Below, in pieces: positions 13,207 to 45,513 of a stretch of 64,000 bases of DNA (the first letter of the stretch is position 1; each line of letters starts with the position of its first letter). The translations under genes were made by a program, and so were the position numbers. The notes beneath the pieces were generated by a model that worked only from the letters and a program-made list of their open reading frames with translations, ran no database searches and was not told the DNA's origin. The stretch comes from Brienomyrus brachyistius (taxonomy: Eukaryota; Chordata; Actinopteri; Osteoglossiformes; Mormyridae): NCBI RefSeq assembly GCF_023856365.1, contig NC_064552.1, positions 3,809,200-3,873,199 of the forward strand, in the 5' to 3' direction.

Positions 13207-13216
13207 GCGCATGCGC
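13207..13216 (-). promoter_or_regulatory. hoga1: NRF1-type site upstream of hoga1
   Basis: The palindrome GCGCATGCGC sits about 400 bases upstream of the hoga1 start codon, in the context TGCGCATGCGCC on the gene strand, a near-perfect match to the NRF1 consensus. A second related string, CGCATGCGCA, lies in intron 1 at 12347-12356. NRF1 drives many nuclear genes for mitochondrial proteins, which fits the product. Binding is inferred. Confidence 0.5.
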
Positions 13217-13375
13217 AGTGTCTGCAAAGTCCTTAAACTTCAGTCAGCTCCAACTGAACAACCGGTGTCTCACATCCGCCTACGTTGTTTTTTAGCAATT
13301 AGATTAAGGGATTGGGTAAAAATTACACACCTGTATTGTGAGTGAAGTTTTAATATGGATTCATTTTTAGAAACC

Positions 13376-13758
13376 GAGCTGCCTTTTCTCATGGTGGTGC
13401 AGTGGTTAAGCCTCACATCTTTGGGACCCGGGTTCGAGTTTCTGCCTGGGTCACATGTGTGTGGAGTTTGCATGTTCTCCCTGTGTCGTCGTGGGGTTTC
13501 CTCCGGGTACTCCGTTTTCCCCACACAGTCCAAAGACATGCTGAGGCTAATTGGAGTTACTAAATTGCCCGTAGGAGTGCATGTGTGAGTGACTGGTGTG
13601 TGAGTGTGCCCTGCGATGGGCTGGCCCCCCATCCTGGGTTGTTCCCTGCCTCGTGCCCATAGCTTCTAGGATAGGCTCCGGACCCCCTGCGACCTAGAAG
13701 GATATGCGGTTTGGAAGATGGATGGATGGATGGATGGATGGATGGAGCTGCCTTTTCT
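13376..13758 (+). mobile_element. tRNA-derived SINE with perfect 14-bp target-site duplication
   Basis: The body (13390-13744) has an RNA polymerase III box A-like string TGGTGCAGTGG (13395-13405) and box B-like GGTTCGAGTTT (13431-13441) at tRNA spacing. A conserved central region (gtttgcatgttctccctgtg and onward) follows, and a tail of GGAT repeats ends it (13717-13744). The sequence gagctgccttttct occurs exactly on both sides (13376-13389 and 13745-13758). This marks a complete retroposition event about 560 bases upstream of the hoga1 start codon. Related copies or tails lie at 11683, 23758, 27943, 47288, 49841, 61099 and 62345. Confidence 0.92.
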
Positions 13759-16700
13759 ACATCCTAACGTCCAGTTCTCACTGAATGGTCATAGTCGGAC
13801 GGACTGAGTGTACCTACACGCCACTCTCCGTCAGATGTGTACTTCCAGCGACCAGGCCCTCCTTCGTAGACTGCCGTTCCTAAATGAATATAATGCAGTT
13901 ATCACTGAGATGGGGGGTAATCTCAAAAGCATCCCACACATTTGAAATCTATCATTTATGTTATAGCTTGGCTGTCCAAAGCATTACATATATATCCATT
14001 AATATATATGTAGATTTATTACTGAAGGATATTAGAGAGGCACTTCTGGGATTTGAACCAACAAGCTACGGGTTGTAAATTCATATCAATAAACAGCTGA
14101 TTCTTCATGCATGCAGTAGTAGAGTCCCGTTAGATGTGTACCCTACACTGTACCCTACACTGTACCCTACACTGTATTTCTGGGGAGGGGGCATCAGGCT
14201 ACAGCTTGGTACACGGCTACCGATCCCACACAGAAGTATAAATCAGCTTTCAGTTGCACATTCACTGAATTAAATATGTACCATCTTAGGGATCTCGAGG
14301 AAGTCAAACGACGGCTGTTTTTACAGAGTCCCCATTGGCAATAAAAATATCACGGTTATGTAAGCCTGGCACTATAAGGTGTACGAAGGCCCATTCACAC
14401 TGGGCAGAAAAGAGAAAAGTTACCATTTTCTTAAAACTGTTAAATGGGGGGGGGGGCAACACTCCTTTGATGCTGCTGGCCGATCAATCTGGATAAAGTT
14501 CTGACATTTTTGTTTCAAGGAACATCCTGTTTAAATTTCCATCTTGGTCCCGCGTCTAGATGCCAAGAAGGGAGATGTTAACAGGACGTTCCTCTGATAA
14601 GGAACTGCCCATGAAAGAAGCAGATGCACGCAGACGCTCTTCCGAATCTGCAGTCTCCGCAGCTCTATATCTGGATGGATTTGGATGCATTTTGGATCCA
14701 CATGGCAATGAAACAAGGATCGGGGAGGGGGGAATGTAACACAAAATCTTTCTCTACTTTTGGAGACAAAGCATGATGTTCTCCCACCATCCAGAATTGG
14801 CGGCGAATGCGAAAGAAAAGGGGAAAAGGGTAGGAGATTATCCAGGATATTACAGCCGGGCCCAGGCATCGTTTATTCAGAGTATAACAATAAAAGCGAC
14901 AATCCAAGGAGCTATTGAGCTCCGGGACGTCACGGCAACGGGCGGTGGGAGGTGGACCTGGTGCGAAAGTTACAACAACATGTAAAGGAAGCCCTGGCAG
15001 GTGCCTATTAACCTGGGGGGGGTGAATTCCACTCACTCATGCCCTGGGTCCAAGCCACAAGATTCAATGGAACATATACCTTATCCTGGATATACAAACC
15101 ACGACGCTATCAGTCTCGGTAATAAAACAGGCCCCCCTGGACTGTGACAAGTGGTCACTGAAAGAAAGCAGCAACGTGAACCGAGGCTGGGGCCCATTTC
15201 CTGGTAACCCCCACTCGACGGCCTTTGTGTCAGACATGCGAACGCTGGAAATCCTCACCTCCGCACAATAGGGAGTACAAATCAGAAGTGAAGTGCTTTA
15301 TATTTTAAAATGGTTTTACAATCTGCAGGCAGACAAAGAAGAAGCACGTCTTGGGTTATCGTAACGATGCATTCGCTTTAACATCATTTCAAAATATCTC
15401 GGGAAATGACACACAAGCTGGAAAGTAGGTTTACATCCACTCGAGGGAGGTAAATGCACAGGACAGCCCCCAGTACATCGAATCCCACCTGTGTTACTCT
15501 GATTTGGTTGTTCTGAGATGGGTCCTCCCAACAGACAATTTGTCCCCCAGCTTTAAGGACACGCTTATTTAGGACAAGCTACGCCAGGGTCTGCAGCACG
15601 ACAAGTGTAAACACAGTCTTAGGAGAGCTGGGCAGTATTCTGGGTTCGCATCAGTCATTAATCAAACAAACTGTGTCCATTTGGCAAAGGTTGAGGACAC
15701 CTGAAGGCTGAACCCTTAACAGATGAGTTTTTAGTCTAAACTGAGATCGTACGGACATTCATTTTCCTGTTCAAGAAATACATGCAAGCAGTTTTAGAAT
15801 TATTATCGTGTTGAGACATTTACGACTGTTAGAAACAGAAAGCAGAAGGTCGATATATATGTACAACTATGTAAATCAGGGTGTAAAATGAACTCCTTAG
15901 ACCGTGCAGTGCGCCTCTGCTTCTCACTCGATTGTGGCAAATTGCTGCCCTCTTATGGTTTTTGATAGAATGAGTAATTCATATCATGTTTAATGGAGAT
16001 TTTTCATCCGTTTGATTTTACCACTTGCAGCAGTAAATGACCACAGTCCATTTCGCTGTGTAGAAACCACAAAGAATAGTGTCTGAAAAATGAAGAGCCC
16101 TGTGTTGAGCACTGGGCAGATCTCAAGTCACTGCACCAGTGATTGTGACAGCCAGTGACATTCAGTGTGGCAACCAGTGGTTGAGCTGCACCTGGATTGA
16201 TGGTTTGGGGCAGCAATAGGCATTGTTACTTTGAAAGGGCCATCGTGAGTGCGGGGTTTCACTGCAACTCCCTAATTACATCACTAATTAGAGGACTGAT
16301 TGGCTGCAGAGTCCTCACACCTGGGTTTGAACAGCTGACCTAAAGGTTACCCCATAAACTTGCACACACACTGGCTATTTGAAGATAAGATTGCCTGTAC
16401 CTCTGGTTTAGGGGCATGAGGTCACATCCAGGTGATGTTCACCCCAGCTACAGAAGGTGGAGCAGAAGAAAAACAATAAGTTCTAATAAGGGTGCATGGA
16501 TGTGACAGCTGTTCATAAAGATATGCACCCACTTTCAGAAGAAGCAAGCGGTTTCAGCCAGGATAAGAGAGATTAAAAGAGCTGGTCTTGAATCAAGGGT
16601 CAAATGATGAAGCTGAGAGGACAAACATTACTTCAGATGCAAGTTTGTAGCTGAACGTTTTCAATATTTCCATGAGCTACAAGAAAGCCTCCGTCCTGAT

Positions 16701-17700
16701 AAGCGAATGTGTAAATGGTGTGTTCAGGCCAGTGCACATTAATGTGTACATTAATCTAATTGGTTTGATAAGTGCAGGCCAGACCATTCAATGATTCCGG
16801 ATCATGTACAAAGTCCAAAGGACAAAATATGATGACGATGATGATGATCAAACTTACTCTAACATTACGATTATGTGAAGTTTCTTTTACAGTCTCCTTG
16901 TGCAAATAATGTGGAATTACTTAGACTCATTTTCCAAACGAATCAAATTTAGCAAGGGTGGAATAGGGGTTGTCAGCTTACATTAGTCAATACGATCAAT
17001 CGACGCTTGTTTCATGTATGATCGATGTGTTAAGGACTCGCGCGCAAATGCCTTTTCCCGCCATTAGGCCTCGTGCCAAATACCCACGAAGTTCAATTTG
17101 CAGCGTTTTAAGAAGGCAAATCGCAGATTAGGCGCAAAGGCTGCCACCTTGTGGATCGTTCTATTCCTCAGATCTGAAGTAATAATTACATTTCTGTCGA
17201 TGAACTATTTCACAGCTCATAGAGACAAACAATAAAAGGGAAAATGTCAGCAAACAGCACAGCGTTGTCCACCAGTGCTCAGCCTTCTGTTACAGATGGA
17301 TTCAGAATATGCTTACATAAGTGTCTGTCATGAATATCAGATATTTTATTGCACTCCCAAATAGCACTGATAAACTCAAAGGAAGTCGGGAGGTCCATAT
17401 ACACCACGCTTATTTCCTGGCAGGTTATTTGAATGTCATAATAACCATGAATCTACTTAAGATCAAATCTGCACTTTGTGATCTGATTATCTTTAACGCT
17501 AAACTAAGTTATGTAAGGTGCGCATCGCAAAGGGACGATCGGTAAACAAATCAGTGTCCAATCGCACAGCGATCCGTTCGGATGTATCAAAAGTAATTTT
17601 GTCAGTAAGAGGCTACATAAAGTCTAATATATCCTGAGCCTTCGGGCAAAACGGAGGAATTCATGTCTGCAATCATGCAGCCGTTCTCTTCAGGAATGTT
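13759..17700. other. hoga1/cnnm1 head-to-head spacer
   Basis: No gene is recognisable between the SINE and the cnnm1 promoter. A 12-bp repeat (gtaccctacact, three units, 14138-14175) and a run of ten G near 14446 are visible. Open frames are short and unlike known proteins. Confidence 0.55.
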
Positions 17701-17893
17701 ACACTAAGTTTAGGTAATTGAATACTTCCCCTATTCTATTTTCGTTACAGTGTATCAAAGCTCCATTACGTCATTGCATGCCGCTCTCCGTTCCCCCCAC
17801 GCCTTCCACCGTAGCTTTTCCCGGTCGATCCTCTGCTGCATTTACCGGGGCTCCAGCTGTTCTCCCGATTTCGGGCGACGGAGCGTGGGAAAG

Positions 17894-17903
17894 CCACGTG
17901 ACT
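17894..17903 (+). promoter_or_regulatory. cnnm1: E-box (CACGTG) just upstream of cnnm1
   Basis: CCACGTGAC, with the flanks aaGCCACGTGACtc, lies about 50 bases upstream of the start codon. It resembles USF/TFE-family (CLEAR-like) sites. The surrounding 17770-17950 is GC-richer than the spacer, as expected of the promoter and first exon. A C run (about 17921-17934) lies between this site and the ATG, inside the presumed 5' UTR. Function is inferred. Confidence 0.4.
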
Positions 17904-17947
17904 CGGCTCGCTAGCGTGCCCCCCCCCCCCCCAGCGCATTCAGCATC

Positions 17948-32503
<14,556 letters not shown>

Positions 32504-33408
32504 CAATGTGCCTGGCTGGGGGGAGTTTGGGGCGCTAGATTAATTATTTATGTGTTGGAATGCTACCTGTGCCGATTTTCATTGGCTGGCCAATCAAAGA
32601 ACAGCAGGTGTGAAAAACCTCACCCTCAAAATCCCTCATGACAGTCACAGCTTGGGATGCACTTATTGGCTCAATCTTGTGGCTGCGTCATGACCTCCAG
32701 CCCCTAGGGGAGCTCTCAGTCAGCATCCACGGGACAGAGACATTTACAAAGGAAGTCTAATCTTGTGAGAAGGCCTTGTCACTGAGCCCATCTTTCGGTG
32801 TTACGGGTGTTACAGCTGGAGATGTACTGAAAGCTTTTAAGCGTAGTTTCTGATTTACAGTGAACACAGCCATCAGCGGAACAGGGAGAAATCTTAGTAG
32901 GATATATAATGAAAGTTATTGGTTACCGTGTCAACCTGCAGAACCTCGTCCACACAATTTCCAAACACACAGTATTACTAGGTTCACACAAGATGCATTA
33001 GCACCATTGCCCTGTCTACTCATTGTGCAATGGTGCTCAATATTACATATGCCTAGAGAGTCAGGATTGTCTTTAGCCAGCCAGTGTCCACTTTGTGCCC
33101 TATTGGGAACACATGGGCAAGCCACTCTTTGCAGGAACTGTGCAGCAGGATCTGCTCTGGATCGGAGCTACGGTGCACATTGCAATTGATGGTCACTTTG
33201 GTCTCAGGAATCAGCTGAGCCACCAGCCACCTGCACACACCAGGAATAGATCATTTGGTGTGGAGTTCGAAGGAGGAATCGATGAGAACTGGATCGCCGC
33301 GGTAACCAAGAATGACTTGTCGCTAAAACCCCGTCATTGCCGAGAGGAGAATTGAACAGGCGCGGACAAATGTTCTCTACTTCCCGACGGTGACCAGTAA
33401 TGCATCAC

Positions 33409-33436
33409 GGGGGGGGGGGGGGGGGGGGGGGGGGGG
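33409..33436. repeat. G28 homopolymer
   Basis: Twenty-eight consecutive G residues, able to form a G-quadruplex in DNA or in a cnnm1 3' UTR if transcribed that far. Confidence 0.95.
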
Positions 33437-34667
33437 CTATGGATGGGTCACCAGTGGAGATCCTTGCAGGGTACAGGCTGTCATAAGCCCAACCTCAAGA
33501 TGAGCTGCACAAAGGGGAATAAGGAGGGGAGGAGCCGACTCAACAAGACATGATGTGAATATGAGCATAATTTCATTTTGTATTTTCCGAGAAGAGTCAT
33601 TTGCAGAGGATCCCACAGAAGGGGTATCTAGAAAGTAAAACGGTTCCTATAAAACAGTTCATTCAAAAGTATAATGGTATAATCTAAACACAGAAGCCAT
33701 ATAGGTTAATCAGCGTGTTAGCAGAATAAACTGAGAATGCATCAGGCACCGGATCCTGCAACCACTGGTACTGTATATCGCTAAAGGGTGCTCTGACCTT
33801 GAAGCTCTTGCAAGAGGATGGAAAGTCTGGGGAGAGGGATCGACCTACATGGTGTGATCAGGACCTTTGAATACAACTGCTTTCTGATGAACCATCCATG
33901 ATGATCCCATCACATTTCACTTGTATACAATCAAACCTACTGCCTCAACGCCCCCCCAGCCAGGTGAGAGCAAATGTTTCGACATCTCGGTTATTCTTAG
34001 TTACAAGCATGTATTACTGCAATCTGTCCGTGTTTAGTGAGGACCCAAGTCCACTCTTGATTATAAGCTGTTAATGCTGATGCCTCCTGGTGGCCTGGAG
34101 GTCTACCAGCACGTATTACTGAAGGTGAGGCATCTTGTATTGTATTTCAAGGAATTCAAGGTAGTGGAATATGCCTTTTTTAGTCGTCCAGAAAGTTATC
34201 AGTCAACCTCTACCAAGTAGCTTTTGAGAAAAAATGGAAGGGTCTGGTTAGAGAAACTAGTTTTGCGTTTTCTGCAGGTTACACAAGCTGTCTTTCACTT
34301 GGATTTGCAAAATCGCATGACGCGTTACCTGCTCGCCCAACGAAAGCTGCATAACCACACAACCGGAACCAAAGATTTCAGGACCTTTGACATCAGTCCA
34401 AACGTGAAGAATTGGCAACAGACAGAGCAAATAAAAATATGCGGGGATTCTGGCAGCGAGGCCTAGACTTTACACAGTTCGGAGCTCCTCATTTCAAAGA
34501 TTCCACCTCATGGTATAAGGAAGTGATATGCCTGCTCTAGAGTTACGAGAATCACGGGCAAGTTAAATATGCTTCTATTCCTGCATGTTTGGGCTAAAAA
34601 AAGAGCATGACGTTAGACTCCACCAATCTGCCAGAGGTACCAGGGGGTCTGTGATGAGGATGCAGGA

Positions 34668-34673
34668 AATAAA
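34668..34673 (+). terminator. cnnm1: Candidate cnnm1 polyadenylation signal
   Basis: A perfect AATAAA about 2.2 kb beyond the stop codon; equivalents at 33725-33730 and 34430-34435 are equally possible. Confidence 0.3.
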
Positions 34674-35319
34674 GCCGGGAGACTTAAAACTCCAGGATGT
34701 TAGAATGTGAAATGTGACCAGGGTCCTGATGCGGTCTGACATTTCTGCAACTCAGAGCTTACTTAAGGAGCTGGCTCAGTCCTCTCGTTATATTCAGGGT
34801 GCTCACGAACCACACACACAGAGGCGTCCGGTAACATTCCTGAAGCAGAGCTGTGGAATTTAAAACGTCTGCCTTGCCATGCAGGCTAAGGCAGTGGTCA
34901 TTTGCCTTTTCAACGTCAAAGACTTTGTGTGTACTCTGCTTCAGGGTAGGATGGATAGCCGTACCTACTAATCATCTGGTTTGTTGGGGTAAGGTTTTAT
35001 GTGATGTTTACGGGGTAGGGTGGGGGGCGGCTATGGATTTGTTATTCACTGTCGTTAGAGCAAGAATCCTGTCAGAGACGGAATCACACTCAGGTCATAC
35101 GGAGACGTTTGCTATGTCTGCCGTACAGTTGATGCAGTAGTACACAGGCATGGCGAACCTCTTCACTGACAGGGAGCATGTTGTTCAAGAAGCCAGTCAG
35201 CTGGGGTCAGGAGCCAAAGGGTCAAAGGTCACAGCAGCTGTCCTGGTGCAGAGGTGGCATGACAGGTGGGCTTGAGGATCAATGACTGAACAGCGCTCCA
35301 CCTATACTTGGATTCTTCC

Positions 35320-35369
35320 TGCTTTGGGGGGCTGTTATGAGATGCGACCTTCGACAGCCCCCCAAAGCA
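35320..35369. other. Perfect inverted repeat (16-bp arms, 18-base loop)
   Basis: tgctttggggggctgt (35320-35335) is followed after 18 bases by its exact reverse complement (35354-35369). The stem is GC-rich and would be very stable as RNA. It lies 2.8 kb past the cnnm1 stop and 480 bases before the Tc1-like element. Confidence 0.85.
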
Positions 35370-35852
35370 CCTTGAATGGGTCACCAGCAACTAGTTAATA
35401 ACTGAAACCACATCTCGGCTGGCTGACTACCCAGCTAGCGGCGCCCGAGAGCCCTTGGGAGTGACAGCGGAGACGAGTGAAGCTACAGATTTTATTTTTT
35501 TATTTATTTTGCTTCTTTGCAAAGTTTACTACGGCTGTTCAGTAAAGAGGTTCGGCACGAATTAGAGAAATAGATTTTCTACCCATATAAGTTTTAAAAA
35601 AGTATATATATATATGATTTGTATAAGGGAGAAAGATGAATGGTTTAATGTACGGAGAAAGTTTGTGGTTTCACAAGATATTTAAGGGAACCAAAATGTA
35701 ATTTTACAAGAAGATGTATTATGGACCGAAGCAGTAAAAACTTTCAAAATGCTGTTCATTTATGTACCTTTTGTCTTGAATCTTCCTCACATTTACACAC
35801 TCCATGTTTTATCCCTTTCAAAGATGAACATTATATTGTCCTTATGAGGTAA

Positions 35853-37049
35853 TACTCTATGGACAAAAGTACTGGGACAAAAGTACTGAGCCTCTTAATC
35901 ATTGAATTCAGGCTTTTCATTCAGACCCATTGCCACAGGGGTATAAAATCAAGCACCAAGCCATGCAGTGAAAGAATTGGCTGTTCTGAAGAGCTCAGTG
36001 AACTCAGGTGTGGTACAGTGATAGGATGCCGCCTTTGCAATAAGTCAGTTTGTGAAGTTTCTTCCCTGCTAGATATTCCAGGGTCAACTGTAAGTGTTAT
36101 TACTGCAAAGTGGAAGCAGTTAGGAACGGCAGCGACTCAGCCAGGAAGTGGGAGACGGCGAAAAGTAACAGAGCGGGTCACCGAGTGCTGAGATGCATAC
36201 TGTATGAAACTCGCCAACGCACTGTTGACTCAGTGACTGCAGAGTTACAAACTTCCTCTGGCATTAATCCCAGCACAAAAACTGCTCATGTAATGGGCTT
36301 CCATGGCCGAGCAGCTGCATGCAAGCCTCACATCACCAAACCCAATGCCAAGCGTGGGATGGAGTGGTGTAAAGCACACTGCCACTGGACTCTGGAGCAG
36401 TGGAAACGTGTTCTGTGGAGTGACGAATCACGCTTCTCTGTCTGGCAGTCTGATGGATGAGACTGGGTTTGGCAGATGCCAGGAGAACGTTACCTGCCTG
36501 AGTGACTTGTGCCAACTGTAAAGTCTGGTGGGGGAGGGATAATGGTATGGGGGTGTTTTTCAGGGATTGGCCCTTAGTTCCAGTGAGGACCTCTTAATAC
36601 TTCAGCACACAGGAGATTATGGGCAATTATATGCTTCCAACTTTGTGGGAGCAGTCTGCAGAAGGCCCTTCTCTGTTCCAGCATGACAGTGCCCCAGTGC
36701 ACAAAGCAAGGTCCTTAAAGACATGGTTGGGTGAGTTTGGTGTGGAAGAACTTGACTGGATCCACACAAAGCCCTGACCTCAACCCCATCAAACATCTTT
36801 GGGATCCACTAGAACAGAGACTGCAAGACAGGCCTTCACATCCAGCATCAGTGCCTGACCTCACAAATGCTATTCCGGGTGAATGGGCAAAAATTCCGAC
36901 ATACTCTAAAATCTTGTGCAAACTTTTCCCAGAAGAGTGGCAGCTGTTACAGCTGCAAAGGGAGGGACTGACTCCATATTGATGCCTATGGATTTAGAAT
37001 GGGATGCCATAAAGGTTCCTGTGGGTGCAATGGCCAGATTGTCCATATA
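35853..37049 (+). mobile_element. Decayed Tc1-like DNA transposon
   Basis: The left end TA-CTCTATGGACAAAAGTA and the right end, read inward as TATATGGACAATCTGGCCATT, are the terminal repeats of a Tc1-like element abundant in fish genomes. The length, about 1.2 kb, is near complete. The left end carries a direct duplication of gggacaaaagtact. A transposase relic fills the inside (see separate entry). TA dinucleotides flank both ends, as expected for Tc1/mariner insertion. Confidence 0.88.
35979..36982 (+). pseudogene. Tc1-like transposase relic
   Basis: Pieces of a Tc1-family transposase appear in different frames. They include a helix-turn-helix-like N-terminus around 35980-36190, a catalytic-core segment at about 36290-36460 (TLEQWKRVLWSDESRF), then GGIMVWGCFSG after a premature stop, and a C-terminal SPDLNPIKHLWDPLEQRL segment at about 36770-36830. 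Several stops and frame changes separate them, so no active enzyme can be made. It is a molecular fossil and not a host gene. Confidence 0.88.
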
Positions 37050-37052
37050 CTG

Positions 37053-37230
37053 CAGGGTTATTCAATCACGGTCCTCAAGGTCTTAGCCCTGCAGATTTTC
37101 TAGCCTTCCTTTGCTCGTGAGCCAGGTGTGAAGCCTCTGGCCAATCAGAATCAGTAATTATTAAACTAACTACCTGGGAAAATTGAAAACAAGGCCTGGA
37201 TTTGGAATTGAAGGTCAGATTTAAAGCTCC
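37053..37230. repeat. hAT-like MITE remnant next to the Tc1 element
   Basis: It starts CAGGGTTATTCAATCACGGTC and contains 'cctgcagattttctagcc' and 'tggatttggaattgaaggtc', a pattern common in fish non-autonomous hAT repeats. It begins 3 bases after the Tc1-like right end. The right terminus is unclear. Confidence 0.5.
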
Positions 37231-39106
37231 TTGATGTAGTGTATTTTGTCATGTAAAACTGCCTATTTCATTACTCGAGAAGTTTACACATTCCCAGAAG
37301 GCAGTTCGTTTCCGCACGCATTTGTCTTTAAAGGTCTTACGGCAGTCAGGAAGCCCAGGCAAATCACAGCTGTGAGTGAAAGAGGGGAGACTTACATAAT
37401 CACATTGACACCCAGCCAAAGCAAGCGGGGTATTCCAACGCAGGTCCTGCTCAGCCACAAACAGAATGCCTTTGTTTCCCTGCTTCCTCTCATTGGCTAC
37501 CCGCCATTTAAGGTCTCGTGGGGGTGCCTCCTTTCAGGGTCACATGCAACGTGGTCACATGACACCAGCATTCCTCCCCTTTAATGCCACACCCACCGTT
37601 TGCTGACGGAATGAGAAAGTACAGAGGCTTTCTGATTGAGCAGAGGCTTCAGAGAAAGCACTAATCTTATTCTGCTCAAATGACTGAATTGGCACAGTGA
37701 CATATCCGAGTTCTTTTCATAATTAAAACTGATGGCAAAAAAGAAGCTTTAAAAATGGTTTTACGTAGATGAGAAAGAGTAATGGCATCACACAGGTCAC
37801 AAAAAACACCTGACAAATCAGCACTGAGTGCTATAATTTATTTTTGAATTAATTCACTTTTATTGCAACATCCTACAGCATGACATTGTGGTGCATAGAA
37901 GCCGGTTCATGCACAGGAACATACATTGTTTGCTTGCTTTGGAGGACATACGGGTAGAGGTGGCACACGCAGCAAAGGAGCGCTGGATGAAACCAATAAC
38001 TGAAGCAACATGCAGACAGTCTATCTGCTGAAACTACTTTACCCAGCATCCTTTGTGACCCTGCACCACAGGTCAGGGTCACCAACTGAGACTATGGGTA
38101 ATGTAGTCAGGCAGCCATTTCTTTTCTTATATGCAGTACAACCTGACATATGTTACAAATAAATATATCTGTATTTCCACATTACTGGCATATGTTTGGG
38201 ATCCCAGAAGCCATACATAACCAGACAGCGTAAAACCAGGGCTAAATAAGACTGCAGGTTGAATTTCTTTATTGTACATTTGTAAAATGTCTTTTTTTGC
38301 AGATTTAACAGAAATGGAGAAAACAGCAATTTCTGCATCACATCATTCAGACAGTGTCTCAGTGCCATTCTTTCAAGTACAGACTTTCACACGATTATTC
38401 TTAAAGTCAACGAAGGTATACGCCACTCACGATGTGTAAAATGGCCAAGAATTTGAGTATTTATATGACACATAATGTTGGTAAAGTAAAAGATTAAAGA
38501 TTAAATCGCCAGGAATTAAATTACCTTGGAAGCACTGTCTCACTTTGATGTTATCCAGTGTCACCAAGTGCGCGTGACTGTGACATCATGCGTTTCCATG
38601 GCGATTCATCATGCTTTATTCCTCGTGAATGTGGGAAAGGATTCTTCCGCCCCATTTGAAGGCTGGAGAGTTACAGATTAGGTCACTCCTCCGGCTCTTA
38701 GGAACAGCAGCGCACATTGGGCCAGTTTGCAGAACATTGCCTAGCAACCGAATGCCTTTGAAAATGACATCGTTCTCCCAACCCCCACTGTGAATGAAAG
38801 TACTCAGAAACCCTGAATTTAAAAAAAAAAAAAAAAAAAAAAGGAAAACACTCACTAAACCCATAAGACCGACAAGATGCACAAACACTCACAGAAATAT
38901 CACACACTGACTAAAACATGAACGAATTCTCTTCCTTCCATACTCAGCAATTATCTGAAATGACATGTGCTTTGTGGGACTATCTGCTATGAAAACACCC
39001 CCCCACCTCCCCCATTTTCTTTCTCCATCAAGTGCATGATAACGGAAGCAGGGACGGGAAGTACTAGGGGCAGCAGGGTGGCCGGCGCGAGGTGGGGAAG
39101 CCCCTC
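37231..39106 (-). other. got1: Spacer and probable got1 3' UTR
   Basis: There is no coding sequence. Minus-strand AATAAA signals occur at 38615, 38268 and 37859, which would give got1 3' UTRs of about 0.5-1.25 kb. An A23 run lies at 38820-38842. Confidence 0.5.
37859..37864 (-). terminator. got1: Candidate got1 polyadenylation signal
   Basis: The minus strand reads GCAATAAAAGTG about 1.25 kb past the got1 stop codon; closer alternatives lie at 38268-38273 and near 38615. The choice is positional only. Confidence 0.3.
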
Positions 39107-45362
<6,256 letters not shown>

Positions 45363-45435
45363 TGTCCGTGGAGTGCGTGGTTTCCGTGGAAAGCCGATTT
45401 CTGCAAAGTCGGATACATTCCTGTTAATAAATAAC

Positions 45436-45436
<1 letters not shown>

Positions 45437-45504
<68 letters not shown>

Positions 45505-45513
45505 CTATCTATC
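45437..45513. repeat. (CTAT)n microsatellite
   Basis: About 18 CTAT units with one interruption (ttat), 360 bases upstream of got1. Confidence 0.95.

Larger units (their letters stand above)
32504..35852 (+). other. cnnm1: Probable cnnm1 3' UTR and downstream sequence
   Basis: No coding sequence is recognisable from the cnnm1 stop to the Tc1-like element. AATAAA strings on the plus strand occur at 33725, 34430 and 34668, so a 3' UTR of 1.2-2.2 kb is plausible. A G28 run lies at 33409-33436 and a perfect 16-bp-arm hairpin at 35320-35369. Which signal is used cannot be told. Confidence 0.5.
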
